The notes under the pieces: generated by a model
Seen by the model: only the letters and a program-made list of their open reading frames with translations
Told to the model about the DNA's origin: nothing
Databases searched by the model: none
Made by a program: the position numbers and the translations under genes
Assembly: GCA_949318235.1 (NCBI GenBank)
Contig: OX439133.1
Location: 27,152,489-27,216,488 of the forward strand
DNA length: 64,000 nucleotides
Direction: 5' to 3'
Origin: Ecdyonurus torrentis
Lineage: Eukaryota; Arthropoda; Insecta; Ephemeroptera; Heptageniidae
Part shown: one piece after another, positions 1 through 10,226 of the stretch
Position numbering within the stretch: the stretch's first letter is position 1
Layout: each line of letters starts with the position of its first letter

Positions 1-77
1 AAATATATACAATATATTCAATATATATATAATATATATATATATATTCATATATTCAGGCGATATTCAAATTTTCA

Positions 78-79
<2 letters not shown>

Positions 80-149
<70 letters not shown>
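80..149. repeat. (AT)n microsatellite
   Basis: Uninterrupted AT dinucleotides, directly next to the TA target of the fold-back element that follows. Bases 1-79 are also AT-rich and hold nothing else recognisable. Confidence 0.95.
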
Positions 150-153
<4 letters not shown>

Positions 154-231
154 GGGTGTTTATAAAAAAACGCACGATTTAAATCTTAAATTTAGACATG
201 ACGGTAAGTAAGAAAAATAATGTTTTATACA

Positions 232-514
232 TCAAATGAAAGCCTTAGTTTTGACATTTTTAAAAATGTGCAGTTTTATTTTTCGTCAAATCGTTTATTT
301 TTTATTCGCGAAATGGCGCAAAATGCCAATTTGCCAAAACGCCCGCCTTTTTTCTTGCATTTTCAAGCGTGTTTTTTCTCAGTAAGAAAAACACATAAAA
401 TGTTTACTGATCAACACAAGGCACAGTGCGTTCTTTGGTATGAAAATGCAATGTCTACTACGGCAGTTCAAAGGAGATATCGTATTACATATCCAGTGGA
501 TTATCACCACGTAC
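232..514 (+). pseudogene. Duplicated N-terminal part of mariner-type transposase (left arm)
   Basis: The frame reads MAQNANLPKRPPFF, then MFTDQHKAQCVLWYENAM and VQRRYRITYPVDYHHV, the helix-turn-helix segment of the transposase. This N-terminal type is often labelled DUF4817 in arthropod and other invertebrate elements. It runs into unrelated antisense sequence at 514, exactly where the inverted arm ends, so it is a fragment created by the fold-back event. The right arm carries the same segment on the minus strand with a few substitutions. Confidence 0.75.
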
Positions 515-1261
515 TGGTGGGTGTCACTGAGTGGATTGCTGCGGTAATGCGTTGCTTGAGGTCTCTGATATTTCGCACTGGAGTTTTAAATGCGACATCT
601 TTCACGTATCCCCAGAGTAAGAAGTCAGGTGGTGTTATGTCAGAAGAACTTGGAGCCCATGCTGTTGGTCCATCGCGACCCAGCCACTTGTCTGGGAAGA
701 CTTGGTTTAGGTACTCTCTAACCGCTAGTGCCCAATGCGGTGGAGCGCCGTCTTGCTGGAATGTCAAGTCAAATCCCAATTGAGCTTGAAGCAGCTGAGG
801 TACAGCGTTTGTAACATGCCAAGGTAAGAATTCCACCATACTGTAGCCTCGTGGAAGAACAATGGTCCAATAATGCGATCAAAGAGAACACAGAACCAAA
901 CATTCACCTTCTGGCTATCTCTCTCATAAGTGCGAGAAAAATCAGGTCTCTCTGAACCCTAGAATATCGTTTTGCGAGAAGGTACGTGGTGATAATCCAC
1001 TGGATATGTAACACGATATGTCCTTTGAACTGCCGTAGGAGACATTGCATTTTCATACCAAAGAACGCACTGTGCCTTGTGTTGATCAGTAAACATTTTA
1101 TGTTTTCGCTTACTGAGAAAAAACACGCTTGAAAATGCAAGAAAAAAGGCGGGCGTTTTGGAAAATTGGCATTTTGCGCCATTTCGCGAATAAAAAATAA
1201 ACGATTTGACGAAAAATAAAACTGTGCACATTTTTAAAAATGTCAAAACTGAGGCTTTCAT
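504..1261 (-). pseudogene. Mariner-type (DDE/D) transposase, internally deleted
   Basis: Reading leftwards, the helix-turn-helix (MFTDQHKAQCVLWYENAM, about 1045-1098) is followed after about 983 by a jump to SERPDFSRTYERD and SQKVNVWFCVLFDRIIGP (about 860-955), a catalytic-core segment. The open stretch 839-504 then carries FQQDGAPPHW (second catalytic Asp) and SSSDITPPDFLLWGYVKD (third catalytic Asp region). Several hundred bases between the N-terminal domain and the core, with the first catalytic Asp, are missing, and the core needs at least one frame change near 840. Known family behaviour: cut-and-paste transposition at TA. Inference: dead copy, possibly mobilised in trans through its intact termini. 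Confidence 0.8.
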
Positions 1262-1423
1262 TTGATGTATAAAACATTATTTTTCTCACTTACCGTCATG
1301 TCTAAATTTAAGATTTAAATGATGCGTTTTTTTATAAACACCCTGTATATATATATATATATATATGATATAAATATATATCGATGGCTACACGGAAAAC
1401 TGAACTATCAATAGTCTCCGCGC

Positions 1424-1514
1424 AACTCAAATTTGGAACAGCTCCGCTCTTCCCCTCTCCCGAGTGCTTCAATTTTTTGAAAGGCGGAGAGCGCAGATGT
1501 TCCAAATTTGAGGC
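1424..1514. repeat. Short hairpin (AAATTTGGAACA arms)
   Basis: CAAATTTGGAACA at about 1428-1440 pairs with TGTTCCAAATTTG at about 1498-1510, with further pairing of CGC/CCGCTCT against GGAGAGCGC inwards. It could be a small MITE or the 5' flank of the adjoining SINE. Confidence 0.5.
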
Positions 1515-1518
1515 ACGA

Positions 1519-1888
1519 TCTGGTATGGCCGAGTGGTGAAGGCAGCTGACTCGCAACTCTGTACTCCTCACTGACTGTAGGTTCGAGCCACTACTGGGTT
1601 CGTACGTGAAGTGTGAGAGCACAACACGTTGCACGATGCATGTTTACATTCATTCGATGACAACGCACAGTATTCGGGAGGTTCATGATTACTGTGATTG
1701 CACCGACCAGCCTGGCTAGATGTTTCCACGGTTTCTCTAGGTTGTCATGGCGAATGCTGGGCTAAGTTCTTAGGTCGTGGCCGGCCCATGTGTGCTTTTC
1801 CATTAATCGGAAAGTCCTTACCTGTCTATAAGACAATGTCATGACTGGAACTGAGATTGATGTATAGCACGATAACACAATATGGCAA

Positions 1889-1892
<4 letters not shown>
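1519..1892 (+). mobile_element. tRNA-derived SINE (copy 1)
   Basis: The head contains a pol III A-box-like TGGCCGAGTGGTGAAGG and a B-box-like GGTTCGAGCC about 45 bases later, spacing and sequence close to a Ser/Leu-type tRNA. The body (about 300 bp) contains AGATGTTTCCACGGTTTCTC and CTTACCTGTCTATAAGACA, and ends GGCAAGCAAAA into a (TA)n run at 1893-1928. A second copy with the same head, body and end lies inverted at 51973-52376, which proves a dispersed element. Known: SINEs with tRNA heads depend on a partner LINE for movement. Confidence 0.85.

Positions 1893-1928
<36 letters not shown>
1893..1928. repeat. (TA)n tail of SINE copy 1
   Basis: TA dinucleotides directly follow the SINE body; the other copy has a poly(A) tail (read on its own strand) at the same point, so this run may have grown from the tail. 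Confidence 0.8.
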
Positions 1929-1932
<4 letters not shown>

Positions 1933-2129
1933 TGAAAATTTGAATATCGAGCGAGGTGACATGATGATAAAACTTTCATTTTTGTCTTACCTTCTGTAAA
2001 ACAACTGGGCTTTCACTCGCTGCTTAATTTGATGATAAAAATAACACACAACACCAAAACTTGTCACTATATAAATTAATAAAATACTCCATTCAAAGTT
2101 TTTAAAAACATATGTACATAGCTATGTTA

Positions 2130-2760
2130 TATTTACACAAAACTGTAACGTTTTCGAGGGCGTATATAAAACTATATACTTATCTGCCTCTCTTCATCAG
2201 CTTACTGACTCTTTTTCACGAGGCGATCCAACCTCCGCAATGGGGGGTGTGGCTCGTTCTCGTCAACTGTTTTTTTGTTGTTTACATTTTCAATTGTACG
2301 GTCACGTGGTAAACTTTTCTTAAAAGAATATATGAGAGGAATCCAAATAGGTGTTAATTCAAAACTGGTCTGAGTGATTGCTTTATTTTTTTCTTCTTGC
2401 CATTTCTATTGATTCTAATATTTTTCTTTTTTTATTGTGACTCTCTTTTTATATTACTTTTGTTTTTTTCCATAGAATTTGATGTTTACTTTCCAGCGAA
2501 TGATCTACTAGTTTTGAATATCCTGTTTATCTTTTTTATATTTTTTGCCTGTGTTCAATCACCCTGATCTCTAATGGTCGACCTGTTTCTCCGATATATT
2601 CTTTCTCAAAAATACACAAGGAATAGAATATACTACATCTTTCTTCATATTTTTCTTCGTGTCTGGTTTTGTACGTGCTAAACTTTATTTTATTGTTTCT
2701 TTTGAAGATCAAAGAATACGAAGATTGATTCCTTTACCTATAGGTTATATTTTTCACTCA
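2130..2760 (-). pseudogene. Penelope-like element remnant with GIY-YIG endonuclease
   Basis: On the minus strand DVVYSIPC (about 2618-2641) and, after a frame change, EYIGETGRPLEIRV (about 2556-2604) form the GIY-YIG core typical of the C-terminal endonuclease of Penelope-like retroelements. Downstream, FELTPIWIPLIY (about 2330-2370) resembles the usual C-terminal tail. The following text (about 2135-2210) has the TGATGAAGAG ... CTCGAAAACGTTACAG arrangement often seen at the 3' end of these elements. Frameshifts and stops make it a relic. The reverse transcriptase part is not recognisable upstream (beyond 2760), so only the 3' portion remains. Confidence 0.6.
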
Positions 2761-3879
2761 AACCTTGTATATAAGGGATGCAGATAGTTGCGTCTGGTTT
2801 CTTTTTTTCTAGTCAAAATAGAAAAATCAAAAGCTGAAAAATTAACATTTTTCAGCTCAATTATTTGATATAAGAATAAGAGAGAGAGAGAAAGATTAAG
2901 ATAACACGACACGTTAAATAAAAAAGAAATAATTTTTATTTTAATTTACAATAAGAGTGATATATTATGACTTATGACTAATTTGTCTTACATTGGTTTA
3001 AAGTTCAAGTTATCTAACTTCATCCAATGATAACTAAATATTAAAAATGTTTCTAGTGCGTATAGTCAGTTGACTGTTTGTCTCTGTGCTGAAAACATGG
3101 TTTAAATTTTATAAAATTCGTTAGGAACAGGATAAGAAAGTGTTTGAATTTAAAAAGTTTACAAACACGTATATTGATGTTGCGCAATTTATATATGAAC
3201 ATGGTTAGTGGTTTTATTATACATAGCTCTTAATTAACACTTAATGTTAAGTAGCTCCTTAAAAAACTATAATATTATAATCTGTTACCACTATTACTGA
3301 TTGTACTACTTGCAATAAAATGTTTGTATTTGTTGCAACAAGGGAAAATAAGTTTTAATTTAATGTTTTTTTCGTAACAAAAATTATTTTAAAAAGTTCG
3401 CTCATTGCAAATGGTCCATTGCAAGGTCAAACAAAGAGTTTATTTTTGTATTGTCTCAATTTATATTCCATATCTATAGCCATAAGATTTAGAGATTATG
3501 GTCGTCAGCGCATTCTAATGAAATTAGTCTTTCAGACCGTATATTTTGCATTTAAAGTAAAATAATAAAATAAATTGTTTTAACGCCTAAATTATAATAC
3601 CAAAGCATCGTGCATTTATAATATAATTATAATCTTTTATCATTGCATAAAATTCTGAGTATAGAAACGTTCACTTTTCGGCTTTTGATTTTTCAATTTT
3701 GACTACAACTAGTTCTAGTCAGAATTCAAAGTCCAAAACTAGATATAAATGTTAACACCGGGTTCCACAAAGAAGCATTTTTAAAAATAATAATTAAAAT
3801 ATGAGTACATACATAAGTCCCACCAAGACAATGAATTCTTATCGGTAGGTGCAGATTGGTTGTGAATTTATAAAATAAT
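2761..3879. other. AT-rich intergenic DNA, no gene seen
   Basis: No coding signature on either strand. A short (GA)n run lies at about 2880-2892, and the rest is unique AT-rich sequence. Confidence 0.6.
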
Positions 3880-5790
3880 TTTCTGAGGCAATAAGAAATA
3901 AATCGTCAGCATACATTAGACATTCACAATGTTTTATATGATTCATAGTTTTGTTAACATTAACCAGAAAAAGTAAAGGTCCCAATCAACTACCCTGGGG
4001 TACACCTTGATTTCTTACTCTGCCACTCCTAGTCTGTTTATATAATTTTACGTTAGCAAATATATCACTCAAATAATTTCTTAACCATTTCAAAACTTTT
4101 CCTTTTACAGCTCTGGCCAAAAATTTGAGAACGATATGAAAGTGATCGGGCAAAACAGATGAGCCATCAATGTTGGTTACTTTTTTCCTGACTAAATCGA
4201 TAGTATGTGAATCCTTCCCATCACCTCCTCCTTTAAGTTTGGAAATCTGATTTGTCACTCATTTTTTATCATGTTTTTCCATCAAAAAAACCTACAGAAT
4301 ATGGTGATTTCTATTTTTACCTATCAAAATCACAAAATATTATCTTTTTGAGTTTTAGGTTAATATGAAGCAAGGAAAAAAATTATTAAAAATATTCAAT
4401 AGTTGTGTAATTACAATTTACTATGTTTATGCTGCTTTATATTTATTGGATATAATAAAAAAAATTATGTCATTTTTTTATATTTTTAGTTAACTTATTT
4501 AATAATTAAAATATTTAAATTTCAAAAAATTTGTTTTCATATATAATTTTATCTTCTGTTCTTTTCTCCCACATAAACAATCACCCCTTTATTGGCGTCA
4601 TTTGAATTATAGAATAAAGGTTGTTTCATATAAATAATTAAGCTAACTATATTTTTATAAAGTATTACAAATATTCAATTATTATATGATTACAGTTTAT
4701 GATAATTATGACACTTTATATTAAAGGATTGGCCTATATTTAAAAAAAATTGGTAAGTATTTCACTAATTTTTTAATTACTATTATTATTAATTATAATA
4801 TTTAATTTTCAAACACTTTTCATGTTTAATTTTATAGTTTGTTGTTGTTTTATTTTCCCGAAAAGTACATAATATAAAAAATCATCCGTTTCCGTCTTTT
4901 TTATTATAGAATAAAATTCGATACATATAAATATTAAGTTAAGTAATTATAGCAAACTATTTAATGACACAAATTATATATGAAGGCGAATATGTGACGA
5001 ATATATTTTATTATTTAAACAAAATTCAAATAATTCAAAAAAATAATAAAATAAAAACATAAATAATAATTATAATAAAAAAAATATAGCCTATCTATAT
5101 AATATAGTATTTTTACCAAGGCTGATATTATATTATAATATAAACCTTGCATTTTAACATAAAAAAACAATAGACAGAGCATTTTACATAATCAAACAGC
5201 AGGCATGCATAACAAAAATATCATATTTTATGGTCATCAGAAATATTGACAAGCAAGAAAGGTGTATGCAGCAAGCAAGCAAGAGAGATGCACGTCTGAT
5301 TGCTTGCTGCCGCGATAAATAATCGTAATCGCTATAGTGATATAGTCAGGAAAAAGGAAATTTGCTTGTTTACATAATTTGTGTTGTGGGTTGCATTTCA
5401 CATCGTTTACAATCTTTTGGCCAAAGCTGTACACCAATATCTATCAGCACATCAGTTAAAATACTATTATCTAAAGTATCAAATGCTTTTTTAAAATCAA
5501 TATAACATACAATTACATTTTCATCATCATTTATTTTGAATTAATAAAATCTAAAAAAACTCCCAACAAATTATTTGTACATTTGCCTTTCTGGTTACCA
5601 AGCTGTCTGTTATCAGTAACAATTATTTTCTGTAAATAATTTTGTAACTCTATTACAATATAATTTTCAACTATCTTATCAACTGCACTAAGTATTGAAA
5701 TAGAGGACAATAGTTGCTCAGCAATTTATGATTACCACTTTTATGAATTGGTCTAACATAATGTAGCACCTGTAATGTTAGGTAAATGGC
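3880..5790 (-). pseudogene. Non-LTR retrotransposon reverse transcriptase relic, split by a Tc1-like insertion
   Basis: Two minus-strand blocks join into one RT when the 1322-bp insertion (4108-5429) is skipped. Block 1 (about 5790-5430) has RPIHKSGNHKLLSNYCPL, then AVDKIVENYI, QLGNQKGKCTNNLL and YIDFKKAFDTLDNSIL. Block 2 (about 4107-3880) has KGKVLKWLRNYLSD, NQGVPQGS and CLMYADDLFLIASE, that is RT motifs with the catalytic YADD. At the junction the text reads LIDIGV then KGKVLKW in frame, confirming the split. Stops and frameshifts show it is dead. The clade is CR1/Jockey-like by wording only; no 5' or 3' end is visible. Confidence 0.8.
4108..5429. mobile_element. Tc1/mariner-like element (1322 bp) inserted in the LINE relic
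   Basis: Left end CAGCTCTGGCCAAAAATTTG, right end inverse with CAGCTTTGGCCAAAAG when read inward, flanked by TA on both sides (4106-4107 and 5430-5431). Removing the element and one TA restores the reading frame of the RT relic, which is strong proof of the borders. The length equals that of autonomous Tc1-like elements, but the interior is extremely AT-rich and shows no transposase motif, so it is either very decayed or non-autonomous. A 120-bp relative with the same terminal motif is at 31260-31379. Confidence 0.8.
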
Positions 5791-6084
5791 AGCTAGTCCA
5801 CGCACTGTGCTACGTGGAAAGTGCAGATACTCCACTCACCGAACTAGTAGAAAGTGCAGATGCTCTCTTTTGACTCAAAACCATCGATATATCTATATAT
5901 ATTTATATATTTATAATTATATATATATATTATCTTAACATATGATTTGGTGCCAAAAAATAATATGAAAAGATATTTTTTATGCTTAGTTTCTAATTAA
6001 ATTCTAAATACGTACACGTTGTAAAAATCTGCGAAAACTCATATTTCTATGCTCTAACTAGAAACTCGCGTTTTATTTTGCTAA
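5791..6084. other. Intergenic, short repeated motif
   Basis: Contains two versions of GAAAGTGCAGAT about 36 bases apart (near 5818 and 5849) and an AT dinucleotide stretch at about 5885-5935. No gene seen. Confidence 0.5.
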
Positions 6085-6985
6085 CTTCTCTAGCGCTGTG
6101 CAGCAAGCAATTCTCTCTCTCGCCACTCTGGCGCTCTTGCTAGCTGGCGGCCGGCTCTCGTTGCTTCGGAACAAAACGAAGAAGTCCCGCTGAACATCCA
6201 GCCGCAATCTTCCATTTTCGTCAAGTTTATATCATAAAAATAACATTGTACAACCCACGTAAGTGGATTTAAAGTCTTTAAAACTGCCTTGCTCTTTATG
6301 TAAATAGATATTGATTAATGGTGCAGTATATTCACCAACAATACTAAAAAATCTTGCGTAAAGAAGCTGTTACTTCCGGTTTCTATAATTCATGTAGCGA
6401 GGGGGGGAGGAATTTGTTGGTGAAATTAATGCCGTTTTGGTTTAAGCACAGATAAATTGGGATATTAATTAAGGGTAATATAATGTTGTAGGTTACTCGT
6501 TTAACGACTGCGTAAATTGAGAATAACTAAATTTGCTCCGCGTAACACCCCGCTCGGGCTTCAGTTTCTCCCGCGGGTTGGCAGCATCACTTGCCAGCAA
6601 GACCGCGCGGCGTAACCCGCCAGAAAGTTCGACGTGAGTTTGCGTAGTCGAGAGGTGACTTTCATCTTGCCAAATATCGTCATCAATCAGTAAGTTTAAT
6701 TGGTTTTGAGATTATCAAAATGTATTATGTTTTTGGTTAAATGTAGCCTCAATTTAAAAAAATGTGTCTTTTCCCTGCATTTAAAATGCAGTACTGTTTA
6801 AAAATACATGTCTGTTGGTCAAAAGGGTCATTTTTGTAGTAAAATCTGCTGATTATCAACCTTAATGACGTAAACCCCCTATTTTACCTCCTTACCCTTC
6901 CCTTTTTTGGTCTGTCATCGCCTTGCTAGCTGCGTCTTTTCCAACGAGAGAGAACGCCATTCTGTAAGCCGCGTTGTCCTGGCTG
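6085..6985. promoter_or_regulatory. GC/CpG-richer stretch, possible promoter or non-coding first exon
   Basis: Against an AT-rich background, 6085-6250 and 6535-6690 are clearly richer in G+C and in CpG (for example GGCGCTCTTGCTAGCTGGCG, CCGCGCGGCGTAACCCGCC). Splice-donor-like strings CACGTAAGTGG (about 6258) and CAGTAAGTTT (about 6688) follow each block. No long ORF is present. It could be a host promoter with untranslated first exons, or simply the flank of the palindrome that begins at 6986. Confidence 0.3.
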
Positions 6986-7319
6986 CATATTTACAAACCC
7001 TCTACACGTACAGCATAGCCTTTAAATAATGTACGCTGATTGGCTAGAATACGCGGAAGGGTTGAAATTTTTTTCATAAAATAGTCCGATTGGAAATATT
7101 GAAGTTTAAATGTTGATATTGAAATAATTGTCCACTTTTTAACATCACAAAAGTCTACTCATTGTTCCCTATCGTGCAATCATTATTAGATGCTAAATAT
7201 TTAGTTTCAAACATTTTTATTATATAATAACAAGTTGTTTTTTCATACATTGTTGCCTTATTTTAGAATTTATTTGTATATTAATACTTATACACGTTAT
7301 TTCCTAATTTAAATCAATG

Positions 7320-7400
7320 ACAGTCATGGCGCAATGGTGTACGTCTCTGACACACCATTAGATGATTTTACTAAGTATGGGTTCGAATCCTGAAAGTAGC
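7320..7400 (+). pseudogene. tRNA-like block, left palindrome arm
   Basis: ATGGCGCAATGGTGTACG matches a pol III A box and GGGTTCGAATCC a perfect B box, spaced like a tRNA. The anticodon stem is weak, the loop lacks the T before the anticodon, and the acceptor ends do not pair, so it is a tRNA pseudogene or SINE head rather than a working gene. The wording is nearest to a Trp-type tRNA. Confidence 0.55.
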
Positions 7401-9046
7401 AAACTTTTTAATTTCTTTTTTCTTTTATATATATTAACGAATGGATAAAAAAAAATGCACAGTCCACTAAAATTGAAGTAATTTTATTTTATTTTTTTTA
7501 ACCTTTTTTTTAATATTTATTTTTCTTTGAATTTATTTAATTTTTTTCGTACCATATTTTTATTTAAATGTTGCAAAACTGACGATCATAAAAAATAGTG
7601 AATATTATTTTAGATAAATATTTAATATTATTATTGATTCTTAATTTAAAGTTCAGGTAGGGAAAATCTTTTAAATTACACAGTGTATGATTATATTATA
7701 TGAATTTTTAATTGGAAACAATATGTTTATAATGTATAAAATGACTCTGCTCTGGATATTATAGAAAATGAAAGTGTTGAATGTAAAATTCTTGTGGAAT
7801 ATAATCGATTTTAAGAGTACAAAATAAAAATAAGATGTTCTTATTCTTAAAGAAAATAATTTACAAATAAATACTGGCAATTTTATACGAGTCAAAGTGT
7901 AATGGTAAAGTCAAAAGTAAATAATTAAATTTTTCTTTTCATTTTCTTGCGTCCGAAGTTTGAATCTAATCTAATATAATGAATTATAATTATTATGGTA
8001 ATACTAATAACACACACGAATAGTATCAAAAGGTATACAATATTTAGAAATACAATATGTAATGCACGCAAAAAGTTATTGAGCTTTAAAATATATAGGT
8101 AAATAAATTTGGGAATGTATATATATGATTCAAAATTTTTTTGTTCGTCGCGATCGTCACCCAACTGCATTAGTAATATGTCATATTTTTTTAAGGGAAA
8201 TTTTAGGTACACTTTATTACATAATACGAATATGTTTGTCATTAATTCATGTTATTATTGATATTTATGCAGTTCTCCTTTTTATATAAGATTTGGCTAT
8301 GTCACTTTAATAATAAAAACTAAATAGCATCATGCAGAGTCAATCAGTATTTCTTGGAGTCTATGATATATGCTATTTAATTTTTGTTGTATTGACATAT
8401 TATAGCCAAATTTAAATTATATAGAAAGGAGAACTAATCTTGTGTGTTATTACCATATTTCTTATTATAATTCATTATTTAGATTAGATTCAAACTTCGG
8501 ACGCAAGACGAAAAAAATCTAATTGTTTACTTTTGACTTTACCATTACACTTTTACTCGTATAAAATTGCCAGTATTTATTTGTAAATTATTTTCTTTAA
8601 GAATAAGAACATCTTATTTTTATTTTGTACTCTTAAAATCGATTATATTCCACAAGAATTTTACATTCAACACTTTCATTTTCTTTAATATCCAGAGCAG
8701 AGTCATTTTATACATTATAAACATATTGTGTCCAAATAAAAATTCATATAATATAATCATACACTGTGTAATTTAAAAGATTTTCCCTACCTGAACTTTA
8801 AATTAAGAATCAATAATAATATTAAATATTTATCTAAAATTATATTCACTATTTTTTATGATCGTCAGTTTTGCAACATTTAAATAAAAATATGGTACGA
8901 AAAAATTTAAATAAATTCAAAGAAAAATAAATATTAAAAAAAAGGTTAAAAAAATAAAATAAAATTACTTCAATTTTAGTGGACTGTGCATTTTTTTTTT
9001 ATCCATTCGTTAATATATATAAAAGAAAAAAAAAATAAAAAGTTTG

Positions 9047-9127
9047 CTACTTTCAGGATTCGAACCCATACTTAGTAAAATCATCTAATGGTGTGTCAGA
9101 GACGTACACCATTGCGCCATGACTGTC
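9047..9127 (-). pseudogene. tRNA-like block, right palindrome arm
   Basis: Inverted copy of the block at 7320-7400 (GGATTCGAACCC near 9056-9067, CCATTGCGCCAT near 9109-9120). Both A- and B-box motifs are kept in both arms. Confidence 0.55.
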
Positions 9128-9461
9128 ATTGATTTAAATTAGGAAATAACGTGTATAAGTATTAATATATAAATAAATTCTAAAATAAGGCAACAATGTA
9201 TGAAAAAACAACTTGTTATTATATAATAAAAATGTTTGAAACTAAATATTTAGCATCTAATAATGATTGCACGATAGGGAACAATGAGTAGACTTTTGTG
9301 ATGTTAAAAAGTGGACAATTATTTCAATATCAACATTTAAACTTCAATATTTCCAATCGGACTATTTTATGAAAAAAATTTCAACCCTTCCGCGTATTCT
9401 AGCCAATCAGCGTACATTATTTAAAGGCTATGCTGTACGTGTAGAGGGTTTGTAAATATGC

Positions 9462-10226
9462 GTCCCGGCTCGGTATCCATCAGATTTTGTGCAGAGATTG
9501 GGTTCCTTACTTAGAAACCCCGCATTATGTGTATCCGTCTACCATTTTGTTAAGTACCCCGGCAATAATTTTGCGTTTCCCTGTGTGATTTTTTTTTAAT
9601 TGTAATACAATATATTACAATTTACTACGTGCCATTGAATGACTGCAACCACCACAGAGAACTACCTCACGTAAGATAAAACCAAGTTATTACTTATTAG
9701 CGTGGTCTCAATTTTCTTTCATTTGTAATTTTGACATGAGATTTCACTCAAAGAAAATTCAAGTATTCTTGTATTTTTAAATACTGACATTATATAATAA
9801 ATATAAAAAAATCTAGTCATAAATTGTGTGTTCGGACCTTTTTATTTCTTTCAACCTACTCTGTACCATGATTTCAGTATAAGCGAGCTGCTAAATAGTT
9901 AAACCCTAGACAAACTTGAATTTTTGTGTAACAGAAGTGGGAGCTTGGTCAGGATTTTTTTATTCCCGGTTTTTGTAACAGAAGTGGGGATCTCGGCTGG
10001 TTTTATCACCCATTTTCCAGCCCCTTTTTAACGTAACTGTAAATATAAGAACACACATTGAATTTTATTCCAAATTTTTAAATTTTTTTACAGTTTTGAG
10101 ATCGCGTTACGTAATAAATTCCTTTAATTTTTGACCACGTGTTGCAGTCCATAAATTTTCGTCTTTTTTCTCTCTCTCTCTTTCACGACAATTAAAGTAA
10201 CGTAATACTTATTTTAAGAATCTACA
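9462..10226 (+). other. 5' leader region of the Gypsy element with two PBS-like strings
   Basis: Directly follows the palindrome. TGTAACAGAAGTGGG occurs at 9927-9941 and again at 9974-9988; CAGAAGTGGG resembles the complement of a tRNA-Leu 3' end, a possible primer-binding site. No sequence from here recurs after the element at 14901-16500, so a matching LTR pair is not visible. Confidence 0.35.

Larger units (their letters stand above)
152..1345 (-). mobile_element. Fold-back mariner/IS630-type element with 363-bp inverted arms
   Basis: The element starts CAGGGTGTTTATAAAAAAAC and ends with the inverse, GTTTATAAACACCCTG being recognisable at 1330-1345, and TA dinucleotides lie on both sides (150-151, 1346-1347), as expected for Tc1/mariner superfamily insertion. 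Arms 152-514 and 983-1345 are near-perfect inverted copies of the same 5' end of a transposon, each encoding the N-terminal helix-turn-helix. The middle (515-982) holds the minus-strand remainder of one transposase with an internal deletion. The simplest reading is that an internally deleted minus-strand copy gained a second, inverted copy of its own 5' end. It cannot encode an intact transposase. A solo copy of the same terminus lies at 32501-32766. Confidence 0.85.
6986..9461. repeat. Large palindrome, arms about 1.0 kb
   Basis: Sequence from 6986 to about 8010 recurs inverted from about 8437 to 9461 (pairing positions sum to 16447), including matched ends such as CATATTTACAAACCCTC against GAGGGTTTGTAAATATG. 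Arms differ by scattered substitutions, so they are not identical. The 430-bp spacer itself contains an inner inverted repeat (about 8273-8335 against 8370-8435). Each arm contains one tRNA-like block. No transposase is visible. It may be a fold-back element or an inverted duplication. Confidence 0.85.

Noticed and set aside
220..783. 187-codon plus-strand ORF across the fold-back mariner.
   Set aside because: The first part is the real N-terminal fragment, but from 515 it reads the antisense of the transposase core.
7671..8776. Mirror-image small ORFs in the two arms of the 6986-9461 palindrome.
   Set aside because: AT-rich, hydrophobic-biased, differ between arms without coding-type conservation; no family recognised.
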